NCBI GenBank assembly: GCA_964537505.1
Contig: CAZICK010000009.1
Coordinates: 1 to 60,680 of the forward strand
Direction: 5' to 3'
Length of the DNA: 60,680 nt
Origin: DAINBT01 sp036732785
GTDB lineage: Bacteria; Planctomycetota; Phycisphaerae; Sedimentisphaerales; SM23-30
Shown here: positions 53,395-60,680 of the stretch, in pieces
How the letters are laid out: every line of letters starts with the position of its first letter
How positions within the stretch are numbered: the first letter of the stretch is position 1
Notes under the pieces: generated by a model
Database searches by the model: none
Told to the model about the DNA's origin: nothing
The model's input: the letters and a program-made list of their open reading frames with translations, nothing else
Program-made: the position numbers and the translations under genes

Positions 53395-54630
53395 ATGATT
53401 AGTAAAGAAGAACCTATAGGTCAAAGTCTTTACAGTTTTCAGGCTGCACTGAAAGAAAGTGGCCAAACATTGGGTGATTATATCCGCCAGAATTATATGG
53501 CAAAGTGGCAGGGTGATGCCTTATATAACGCATCAGCCATAAGAACCACTTTTGTTAACGCCATGCACAATTTCCTCACGGATTACGGACTTTTTAACTT
53601 AGAAAGGGTGTCAATGAGTCCGGTGACCGATCCGCTTGCCCATGATGTGGAACATGTTCCCACTATTAGTTACAAAGGCCATGCCTACAAGGCAACGCAT
53701 TCGATGATATACTCAAAGTTCCTGGCCTGTCTAAACCCGAAGGTGAAAGGCATTTTTGTTGATTCACCCAATATCCGTCTGGAGATCGAGAGTCCGACAG
53801 GTCTGCAGCGAGGCAAGTATCTGGCAGACTTTTCACAAATGGATATCGAACTACGGCGTAACCGTGGTATTACACTCGACGAGTATCTGAACAATACCAA
53901 AAAGGTAAAAGATGTTCTCAAAGACGATACTGAAAGGGCACTTACCTTTTTCGAAGAACTCGTTATCCACGCCATCAGTGCTGTAGCTGATAAAAATGAG
54001 GAAAACTTTAAAGCCCTTGGTGTTGCCATCAAAGTGCCGAAGTCACCTTTTCCACGATTTAGAAAAGATGAAGCTGTAGCGAAATATGGTGCCCGTGATT
54101 TTGAATCTAAACTGGGACGAGAAGCTGGTTCGCAGTTTTTCTGGGTTACAGGCCTTATGAGAGAAAACTATGATCTTATCTACCCTTATTTGAAGCCGGA
54201 TGGTTCTAAAATACCCATTGCCAATTTTACTTCAGATATGATTTACAATTATGACATCTGTGCTCAGTCTATTCAGCGTGATACAGGTAAGTATGGTGAT
54301 ACTTATGAAGTATTATCAGGGGCTATAAGAGAATGGCTCTATGAACCGATTATCGAACGTTTGATTGACAACAAGGTAATCTCCGTACATCCTGAATTGG
54401 TCGATGGCGAACTGAAAAATATAAATGAACTTGGTGGTTATGGCCCATTTTTGATGGCGATAGCACAGAAAAATAAGAATGGGGAATCCGTTTTTCCTGA
54501 CACTTTTGGCGGTGGCATTGGGATAGAGCGGACTCTGTTTGCATTGACTAAAGGCAAATATATTGAAAAGGTGGAGGATGTTACCTTCTTTGGGAAGAAC
54601 CCTGATTCTCATCCAATTTTTCTTTATTAA
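53395..54630 (+). CDS. Class II aaRS-like protein, probable ammonia-dependent asparagine synthetase
   Basis: 411 residues with the fold of the AspRS/AsnRS catalytic core: motif 2-like FSQMDIELRRNRG (about residue 145), GSQFFWVTGLM and a motif 3-like FGGGIGIERTLFAL (about 372). It starts directly in the catalytic region; the N-terminal OB-fold anticodon-binding domain of true AsnRS is absent, so charging of tRNA is unlikely. This is the organisation of the archaeal asparagine synthetase related to AsnRS, which makes asparagine from aspartate, ammonia and ATP. Its place between glnN and gltB supports an ammonia-assimilating role. AGGAG SD. Function is inferred; a tRNA-dependent or other amidation role remains possible. 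Confidence 0.75.
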   Translation: MISKEEPIGQSLYSFQAALKESGQTLGDYIRQNYMAKWQGDALYNASAIRTTFVNAMHNFLTDYGLFNLERVSMSPVTDPLAHDVEHVPTISYKGHAYKATHSMIYSKFLACLNPKVKGIFVDSPNIRLEIESPTGLQRGKYLADFSQMDIELRRNRGITLDEYLNNTKKVKDVLKDDTERALTFFEELVIHAISAVADKNEENFKALGVAIKVPKSPFPRFRKDEAVAKYGARDFESKLGREAGSQFFWVTGLMRENYDLIYPYLKPDGSKIPIANFTSDMIYNYDICAQSIQRDTGKYGDTYEVLSGAIREWLYEPIIERLIDNKVISVHPELVDGELKNINELGGYGPFLMAIAQKNKNGESVFPDTFGGGIGIERTLFALTKGKYIEKVEDVTFFGKNPDSHPIFLY

Positions 54631-54660
54631 AAAATAACTGAGTCTATGCTTAGGTGTTAA

Positions 54661-57600
54661 ATGACGCGTTCTAATAAAAACACGGGCTTATACGAATCTC
54701 GTCGCGAGCACGACGGCTGCGGGATTGGTGCAGTTGTAAATATTAACGGCGAACGCAACCATTCTATTATCGAGTACGGCAAAGAAATACTGGTCAATTT
54801 GCATCATCGTGGAGCAGCCGGCGCCGATGAGATTACAGGTGACGGGGCTGGGATTCTCTTTCAGATTCCTCACGAGTTTTTCACTGCTGAGTGCAAAAGT
54901 TTAGGTTTTTCCCTACCGTCGGCACCTAAGTATGGAGTCGGCATGGTATTCGGATCGCCGGACCAGGAACTGAACAACAAATGCAACAAGGTTCTTGAGG
55001 ATTCAGTCAGGCACTATGGCATGAAAGTATTGGGTTGGCGCAATGTGCCTACTTCAAATGATTGCCTGGGCAAGATTGCTCTTGAGGCTGAACCGGCTAT
55101 AAGACAAATATTTGTGGATGGGGCAGGATTGGAAGATGAACTGCTGGAACTACGATTATATCTGGCCCGTAAACGGGCAGAAAAGCTTGTCAGGAAGCAA
55201 TTTGGTCAGGAAGGCAATGATTTCTATGTGTCATCGTTGTCCTGTCGGACCATCTGTTACAAGGGAATGTTTATGGCTTGGCAATTGTTTGCCTATTATC
55301 CCGACCTCGCGGATGAACGCCTGATTTCTGCCCTTGCCATCGTCCATCAGCGGTACAGCACTAATACATTCCCAAGCTGGCAACTGGCTCAGCCGCTGCG
55401 GTGCATAGCTCATAACGGAGAGATAAACACACTCAGCGGTAATCGAAACTGGACGCAGGCTCGTCAGATGAAGATGTCCAGTGAAGTATTCGGCGATAAC
55501 ATCAGTGACGTATTTCCAATTCTAACTCCCGAGGCAAGCGACTCTGCCTGTTTTGATAATGTACTCGAACTGCTGGTTCGTGCCGGCAGGAGTATGCCAC
55601 ATTCTATAATGATGATGATCCCGGAGGCGTTCGGTGCAAGTTATCATATCAGCACGGACAAACGTGCATTCTATGAATATCATGCTTCTATAATGGAGCC
55701 GTGGGATGGTCCTGCAGCGATGGTGTTTACCGATGGTCGTATTGTTGGCGGAACACTCGACCGTAATGGCCTGAGACCCTGTCGCTGGCTGGCAACGACT
55801 GATGGTTTGGTTGTTATGGCCAGTGAAGCCGGCGTCGTACAGTTCCCTCCGGAAAAAATCCAAAGAAAAGGACGTCTCAAGCCCGGCCACATGTTCCTGG
55901 TTGATACGGTCGAGGGGCGGATAATTTCCGACAATGAGATAAAAAGCAAGATTGCCCGACAGAAACCTTACAGAAGATGGCTGGATCAAAATAAAATAGA
56001 GCTCCACGGTTTTTTTGATGTGCCGAAACTGGTGCACACTGACACAGAAACATTAGCCCAGAGACTGCGATTATTTGGTTATTGCCGTGAAGAGTTGAAA
56101 ATGATTTTGCTGCCGATGGCCTTAAACGCCCAGGAACCAGTCGGGTCTATGGGTAACGATACACCTTTGGCGGTACTTTCTGATAAGCCGAAACTACTGT
56201 TTAACTATTTCAAACAGCTCTTTGCCCAGGTTACAAATCCAGCGATAGACCCCTTGCGTGAAGGTCGGGTTATGAGCCTGATGAATTTCGTGGGCAAAAA
56301 ACCAAATATCCTTACCGAAACGCCTGAACACTGCCGACAGTTGAAACTGCCACATCCAATCCTGACCAATGAAGATATTGAGCGGTTGCTGAACGCAAAA
56401 AGGCAAGACCTTAAAGCAGTTAGCGTCTCGTCGGTATTTGATATTAGTGTTCCTGATATTACTGGTGGTCTGCGACAGGCACTGAGCGAACTGGTCGATT
56501 CCACCCAACAGGCTATCGAGGAAGGAGCCTCGCTGATAATAATCAGTGATCGCCGGGTCTCAGAAACAACGGCTCCGATTCCATCGCTTCTGGCAACGGC
56601 TGCGATTCATCATGGATTGCTTAATCGTGGGTTACGCGGCGAAGTTGGATTGATTGTTGAAAGTGGTGAGCCGCGAGAAGTGATGCACTTTTGCCTTTTA
56701 TGCGGCTTCGGTGCTAATGCGATAAATCCATATTTAGCATTTGAAACACTCGACTATCTTCAACAAGAAGGCCGGCTTCTTAAAGATGTGGAATCCTCAC
56801 AGATAGCGGACAACTATATTGCCGCGGTTAAAAAAGGCATTCTAAAGACAATGAGCAAAATGGGAATTTCAACCTTACGCAGCTACACAGGAGCTCAGCT
56901 TTTCGAGGCCATCGGGTTGAATCGTTCTTTCATAAATGAGTACTTTACCGGTACAAGTTCGCGGATCGGCGGAGTTGGTCTGACAGAAATAGCACAAGAA
57001 GCAGTTTTTCGTCATAAAACCGCTTTCGAGCAGCGACCCTGCGGGCTGCTTGAATTAGATTTTGGTGGTGAATATCATTTCAGACATAACGGGGAAGAGC
57101 ATCTTTGGAACCCGACAACGATAGCACGATTGCAACATGCAGTCAAATACGCAGACAGTCGGGCTTATGATGATTATGCAAATGCGGTAAATCAGCAGGC
57201 TCAAAAACTATACACTTTACGTGGACTTTTTGAATTTGTTGACGGCAAACCAATACCGATTGATCAGGTCGAGCCGGCCGGCGAAATAGTCAAGAGATTC
57301 TGCACCGGTGCAATGAGCCACGGTTCAATCAGCAAAGAAGCACACGAATGCTTGGCTATTGCTATGAATCGTATAGGAGCAATGAGTAATACCGGTGAAG
57401 GCGGCGAAAACCCTTCTCGCTATTTACCCGAAGCTAACGGCGATTCAAAGAATTGTGCTATCAAACAGGTCGCCAGCGGAAGATTTGGTGTGACAATTAA
57501 TTATCTGGCTCACGCAAAAGAACTTCAGATAAAGATAGCTCAGGGGGCAAAACCAGGCGAAGGCGGTCAATTGCCAGGACACAAAGTAACAGAAGAAATC

Positions 57601-59223
57601 GCAAAAATGAGATACTCAACGCCAGGTGTAACTCTTATTTCACCGCCGCCACACCACGATATATACTCGATCGAGGACCTGGCGCAGTTGATATACGACC
57701 TCAAGTGCGGCAATCCGGCAGTGAAAGTATCGGTCAAGCTCGTTGCTGAAGTTGGAGTCGGCACAATCGCTGCCGGTGTTGCCAAAGGCAATGCCGATGA
57801 GGTTCTTATCAGCGGCCACGATGGAGGTACCGGTGCAAGTCCGCTCTCATCAATCAAACATACCGGCTGTCCGTGGGAGTTGGGCTTAGCTGAGACTCAA
57901 CAGGTTCTGGTAATGAACAATCTGAGGGACCGAATTAGGGTTCAGACAGACGGCCAGCTCAAGACAGGTAGAGATGTTGTTATTGCGGCCTTATTAGGAG
58001 CAGAAAGATTCGGCTTCGGTACCGCTGCACTGGTAACGCTCGGCTGTACATTATTGCGTAAATGCCATGAAGGAGCCTGTCCTTTCGGAATCGGCACCCA
58101 AGATTCGGAACTGAGGAAGCGTTTTGCCGGCAAGCCGGAATATATTGAACGATTTATGTATTTTGTTGCAGAAGAAGTACGCCAAATTATGGCACAGCTC
58201 GGATTTAAGAAACTTGAGGAGATGGTTGGCAGAGTAGATATGCTTCAAACCTGCAGAGCAATCGACCACTGGAAGGCAAAGGGGCTGGATTTTTCTGCTA
58301 TCTTTCATCAGCCTGAAAACTGCAATGGAAATGGAAAGAAACATACTAATTCACAAGCCGACAAGCTCGGTGACCATCTTGATTGGCAAATTCTGGAAAA
58401 AGCCAGACCAGCGATTGAGCGGCAGGAGCGAACCATTATAGAAATGCCGGTCCGAAATATAAACCGGACAATCGGAGCGATCCTAAGTAATAAAATTATT
58501 CAGAAATACGGCGAAAAAGGTCTTCCTGATGACACGCTGCAAATTGTCTTGCGAGGCTCCGCAGGACAGAGTTTCGGTGCATTTCTTGCACCAGGCGTAA
58601 CACTAAAGCTACTCGGAGAAAGTAATGATTATCTCGGTAAAGGTCTTTCCGGTGGCAGAATTGTTGTCAAAACACCAGACGGTTCCCCGTTTATCAGTCA
58701 CGAAAATATCATTGTAGGCAATACCGTACTTTACGGTGCCACATCAGGCGAAGTTTTTATAAATGGTATGGCGGGAGAGCGATTCTGTGTGCGAAACAGC
58801 GGAGTAACCGCTGTTGTCGAGGGAGTTGGGGACCATTGTTGTGAATATATGACAGGCGGCCTGGTCGTGGTGCTTGGAAAAACAGGTTGTAATTTTGCGG
58901 CAGGTATGAGCGGCGGCCTTGCTTACGTGCTTGATGATGTACAACTGTTCGATACGATGTGTAACCTTGATATGGTCGAGCTGGAAAGTGTTTGGAAAGA
59001 AGAAGACAAAAATTTGTTGCACGACTTGATCCAGCAGCATCTAAAGTGGACTGGCAGCACACGTGCACAATACCTACTGGGCGCGTGGCCTGATATGGTG
59101 GGGAAATTTGTAAAGGTTGTCCCGATAGATTACCGCAAGGCACTCGAAAAGATGCGCGCCGCACAGCAGCGTGATACTGAAACAATACCGGCAACCGAAG
59201 AGGTGTTTCAATGGGCGAGGTAA
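54661..59223 (+). CDS. gltB: Glutamate synthase large (alpha) subunit
   Basis: 1520 residues, standard for NADPH-GOGAT alpha. The N-terminal class II glutaminase domain has its nucleophile at Cys20 (HDGCGIGAVV), so removal of a 19-residue propeptide is expected, followed by the central domain, the FMN-binding synthase domain (GEGGENPSRY, SGHDGGTGASP) with the [3Fe-4S] cysteines CTLLRKCHEGACPFG (about 1128-1139), and the C-terminal GXGXG repeat region (GGLVVVLGKTGCNFAAGMSGG). It converts glutamine and 2-oxoglutarate to two glutamates, with ammonia channelled internally. Overlaps gltD by 13 bp. Confidence 0.97.
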   Translation: MTRSNKNTGLYESRREHDGCGIGAVVNINGERNHSIIEYGKEILVNLHHRGAAGADEITGDGAGILFQIPHEFFTAECKSLGFSLPSAPKYGVGMVFGSPDQELNNKCNKVLEDSVRHYGMKVLGWRNVPTSNDCLGKIALEAEPAIRQIFVDGAGLEDELLELRLYLARKRAEKLVRKQFGQEGNDFYVSSLSCRTICYKGMFMAWQLFAYYPDLADERLISALAIVHQRYSTNTFPSWQLAQPLRCIAHNGEINTLSGNRNWTQARQMKMSSEVFGDNISDVFPILTPEASDSACFDNVLELLVRAGRSMPHSIMMMIPEAFGASYHISTDKRAFYEYHASIMEPWDGPAAMVFTDGRIVGGTLDRNGLRPCRWLATTDGLVVMASEAGVVQFPPEKIQRKGRLKPGHMFLVDTVEGRIISDNEIKSKIARQKPYRRWLDQNKIELHGFFDVPKLVHTDTETLAQRLRLFGYCREELKMILLPMALNAQEPVGSMGNDTPLAVLSDKPKLLFNYFKQLFAQVTNPAIDPLREGRVMSLMNFVGKKPNILTETPEHCRQLKLPHPILTNEDIERLLNAKRQDLKAVSVSSVFDISVPDITGGLRQALSELVDSTQQAIEEGASLIIISDRRVSETTAPIPSLLATAAIHHGLLNRGLRGEVGLIVESGEPREVMHFCLLCGFGANAINPYLAFETLDYLQQEGRLLKDVESSQIADNYIAAVKKGILKTMSKMGISTLRSYTGAQLFEAIGLNRSFINEYFTGTSSRIGGVGLTEIAQEAVFRHKTAFEQRPCGLLELDFGGEYHFRHNGEEHLWNPTTIARLQHAVKYADSRAYDDYANAVNQQAQKLYTLRGLFEFVDGKPIPIDQVEPAGEIVKRFCTGAMSHGSISKEAHECLAIAMNRIGAMSNTGEGGENPSRYLPEANGDSKNCAIKQVASGRFGVTINYLAHAKELQIKIAQGAKPGEGGQLPGHKVTEEIAKMRYSTPGVTLISPPPHHDIYSIEDLAQLIYDLKCGNPAVKVSVKLVAEVGVGTIAAGVAKGNADEVLISGHDGGTGASPLSSIKHTGCPWELGLAETQQVLVMNNLRDRIRVQTDGQLKTGRDVVIAALLGAERFGFGTAALVTLGCTLLRKCHEGACPFGIGTQDSELRKRFAGKPEYIERFMYFVAEEVRQIMAQLGFKKLEEMVGRVDMLQTCRAIDHWKAKGLDFSAIFHQPENCNGNGKKHTNSQADKLGDHLDWQILEKARPAIERQERTIIEMPVRNINRTIGAILSNKIIQKYGEKGLPDDTLQIVLRGSAGQSFGAFLAPGVTLKLLGESNDYLGKGLSGGRIVVKTPDGSPFISHENIIVGNTVLYGATSGEVFINGMAGERFCVRNSGVTAVVEGVGDHCCEYMTGGLVVVLGKTGCNFAAGMSGGLAYVLDDVQLFDTMCNLDMVELESVWKEEDKNLLHDLIQQHLKWTGSTRAQYLLGAWPDMVGKFVKVVPIDYRKALEKMRAAQQRDTETIPATEEVFQWAR

Positions 59224-60641
59224 AAGGGTTTTTAAAATATAAACGCCAGGAAGTCGGTCATCGGCTGGTCGAGGAAAGAATACATGATTTCACCGAACTT
59301 GACCTGCCGCTCACTCCTGAGCAGATTCATCAGCAGACAGCAAGGTGCATGGACTGCGGAATACCGTTTTGTCATGGTGTAGGCTGTCCGCTTAAAAATT
59401 CTATACCTGATATAAACGAACTTGTGTATGAAGACAAATGGGAGCAAGCCTGCAGGATGCTTCATTCGACTAACAATTTCCCTGAAATCACAGGCCGAGT
59501 ATGCCCCGCTCCTTGTGAGACAGCATGTACACTTTCTATTAACGATGAACCAGTTTTGATTAGACACATTGAGTTTCAAATCGTTGAACGCGGTTTCAAA
59601 GAAGGCTGGATTAAACCATTGCCCGCTAAACAAAAAACCGGGAAACGGGTTGCAGTAATTGGCTCCGGGCCTGCTGGTTTGGCAACCGCTCAACAATTGG
59701 CACGAGCCGGACACAGTGTGATTGTCTTTGAAAAAGATAGGCTAATTGGAGGACTGCTGCGATACGGCATCCCTGACTTTAAACTTGCCAAAAACATCAT
59801 CGACCGCAGATTAGAGCAGTTAACAGCCGAAGGTGTCGAGTTTCAAACAGGTGTAAATGTCGGAGAGGATATTTCCGCACGATACCTTAAAAAGAGATTT
59901 GATTGTATCTGTCTGGCAATGGGTGCTGGTCAGCCTCGGGATCTCAACATAGTTGGCAGAGGTTACGAAAACATCCTGCTTGCTATGGATTACCTGAAGG
60001 CACAGAACAAACTGTGCTCCAGTGAAGAAATAGATGAATCAGCAATTGTCACGGTGAAGAACAGGGTTGTAGTCGTAATAGGCGGCGGTGATACCGGAAG
60101 TGACTGCGTCGGGACAGCTCGAAGACAAGGAGCCAAAAAAATTCATCAACTGGAAATCTTACCAAAGCCACCGGATGCTCGGCCGCCTGACACACCCTGG
60201 CCTATGTGGCCTCGAATTATGAGAACCTCTACTTCTCATGAAGAAGGCTGCAGTCGGCAATGGTCGGTATGCACTAAAAAGTTCTCAGGTGTAGAAACAC
60301 GCGTCACTCAATTGCATTGTTGTCAGGTGGAGTGGTTTCAGAAAGATGGGGCCTGGAAATTCAAAGAACTACCTGACACCAATTTTTCTCTTGATGCCGA
60401 TATAGTGCTGCTGGCAACAGGATTTCTTCATGTTTCACATGACGGTCTTGTAAAAAAATTCGACTTGAAACTTGATAAGTCTGGCAATGTTGCAGTAAAA
60501 AACTGCCAAACAAATGAACCGTCGGTATTTGCTGCGGGCGACACAATCAATGGAGCATCATTGGTTGTCCGGGCGATTGACAGCGGACGACAGGCCGCTG
60601 CAAGCATTGATAACTGGCTAAAAAGTAAAGGGAGCCTCTAA
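59211..60641 (+). CDS. gltD: Glutamate synthase small (beta) subunit
   Basis: 476 residues, complete. The N-terminal ferredoxin-like part carries two cysteine clusters (CMDCGIPFCHGVGCP and CPAPCETACTL) for [4Fe-4S] centres. FAD binding is at AVIGSGPAGLATAQQLARAG and NADPH binding at VVVIGGGDTGSDCVG. It passes electrons from NADPH through FAD and iron-sulfur centres to the alpha subunit. ATG lies inside the end of gltB (13-bp overlap) with GAGGTG five bases before it, giving tight coupling. The last three codons and stop are part of the 29-bp inverted repeat whose other copy is at the dnaE 3' end. Confidence 0.97.
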   Translation: MGEVKGFLKYKRQEVGHRLVEERIHDFTELDLPLTPEQIHQQTARCMDCGIPFCHGVGCPLKNSIPDINELVYEDKWEQACRMLHSTNNFPEITGRVCPAPCETACTLSINDEPVLIRHIEFQIVERGFKEGWIKPLPAKQKTGKRVAVIGSGPAGLATAQQLARAGHSVIVFEKDRLIGGLLRYGIPDFKLAKNIIDRRLEQLTAEGVEFQTGVNVGEDISARYLKKRFDCICLAMGAGQPRDLNIVGRGYENILLAMDYLKAQNKLCSSEEIDESAIVTVKNRVVVVIGGGDTGSDCVGTARRQGAKKIHQLEILPKPPDARPPDTPWPMWPRIMRTSTSHEEGCSRQWSVCTKKFSGVETRVTQLHCCQVEWFQKDGAWKFKELPDTNFSLDADIVLLATGFLHVSHDGLVKKFDLKLDKSGNVAVKNCQTNEPSVFAAGDTINGASLVVRAIDSGRQAAASIDNWLKSKGSL

Positions 60642-60656
60642 AAATTGCTTTTGTCA
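60628..60656. repeat. 29-bp inverted repeat, copy B (gltD 3' end)
   Basis: Starts in the final codons of gltD (AAGGGAGCC...) and ends 15 bases after its stop codon (...GCTTTTGTCA). Exact reverse complement of 11502-11530. The remaining 24 bases of the window include a short CGAAA-T-TTTCG palindrome. Confidence 0.85.
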
Positions 60657-60680
60657 CGAGAACGAGCGAAATTTTCGTCA

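Noticed and set aside
53395..54630. Annotation as asparaginyl-tRNA synthetase
   Set aside because: The anticodon-binding OB-fold is missing and the gene lies in an ammonia-assimilation operon.
1..60680. tRNA, rRNA, CRISPR, transposase, integrase or toxin-antitoxin genes
   Set aside because: Looked for on both strands by eye; none could be supported, although short RNA genes could be missed without a covariance search.

Overview
The window reads like a chromosomal segment of a Planctomycetota bacterium, most likely of the Phycisphaerae/Sedimentisphaerales type. This is inferred from gene content: Tat-exported Gfo/Idh/MocA oxidoreductases, a DUF1080 lipoprotein, HEAT and PQQ-like propeller proteins, a SpoIVB-like S55 peptidase, sulfatase and GH29 fucosidase, type III glutamine synthetase, and giant AsmA-like and TPR proteins. 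No rRNA, tRNA, CRISPR array, transposase or phage gene was seen. Most genes are intact, and several starts were moved downstream to an ATG/GTG with a clear Shine-Dalgarno (SD) sequence.

Layout. 0.1-7.9 kb: a sugar module of two divergent operons (HEAT, exported oxidoreductase and DUF1080 leftwards; sugar isomerase, oxidoreductase and cupin/PMI-like enzyme rightwards), flanked by a 27-bp direct repeat whose right copy abuts dnaE. 8-16 kb: dnaE, S55 peptidase, rnc (near-consensus promoter), PQQ propeller. 16-24 kb: two translationally coupled TPR-sulfotransferase genes, the second a 1965-residue protein with three complete TPR+sulfotransferase modules. 24-32.4 kb: dus, hisD, AsmA-like protein, M16 peptidase, NAD(P)HX epimerase. 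32.5-40.5 kb: a rightward polysaccharide/sulfate-ester cluster (Asp-box propeller, DUF4432 epimerase-like, PhoD-like phosphatase, sulfatase, GH29 fucosidase); the sulfatase is bracketed by a 220-bp direct duplication. 40.5-44 kb: a looser stretch with palindromes, a sulfatase remnant, a Gate-domain membrane protein, a small coiled-coil protein and a tandem-repeat secreted protein.

44-60.6 kb is a nitrogen-assimilation island. A leftward pair encodes a NifA-like sigma54 activator (GAF-AAA+-Fis) and a protein combining a KaiC-like domain that lacks a Walker A motif with a PEP-synthase-type ATP-grasp. It diverges from a rightward operon: porin-like protein, amtB, P-II, type III glutamine synthetase, a class II aaRS-like protein resembling archaeal asparagine synthetase, gltB and gltD. 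A -24/-12 promoter (TGGCATAGCGATTGCG) precedes that operon. Together they would import ammonium, sense nitrogen status, fix ammonium into glutamine/glutamate and perhaps asparagine. The P-II protein lacks Tyr51, so control is probably not by GlnD uridylylation.

Most noteworthy: the activator/KaiC-PEP pair with its target operon, the aaRS-like protein inside that operon, the triple sulfotransferase, the repeat-bounded sulfatase cassette, and an exact 29-bp inverted repeat linking the 3' ends of dnaE and gltD, 49 kb apart.
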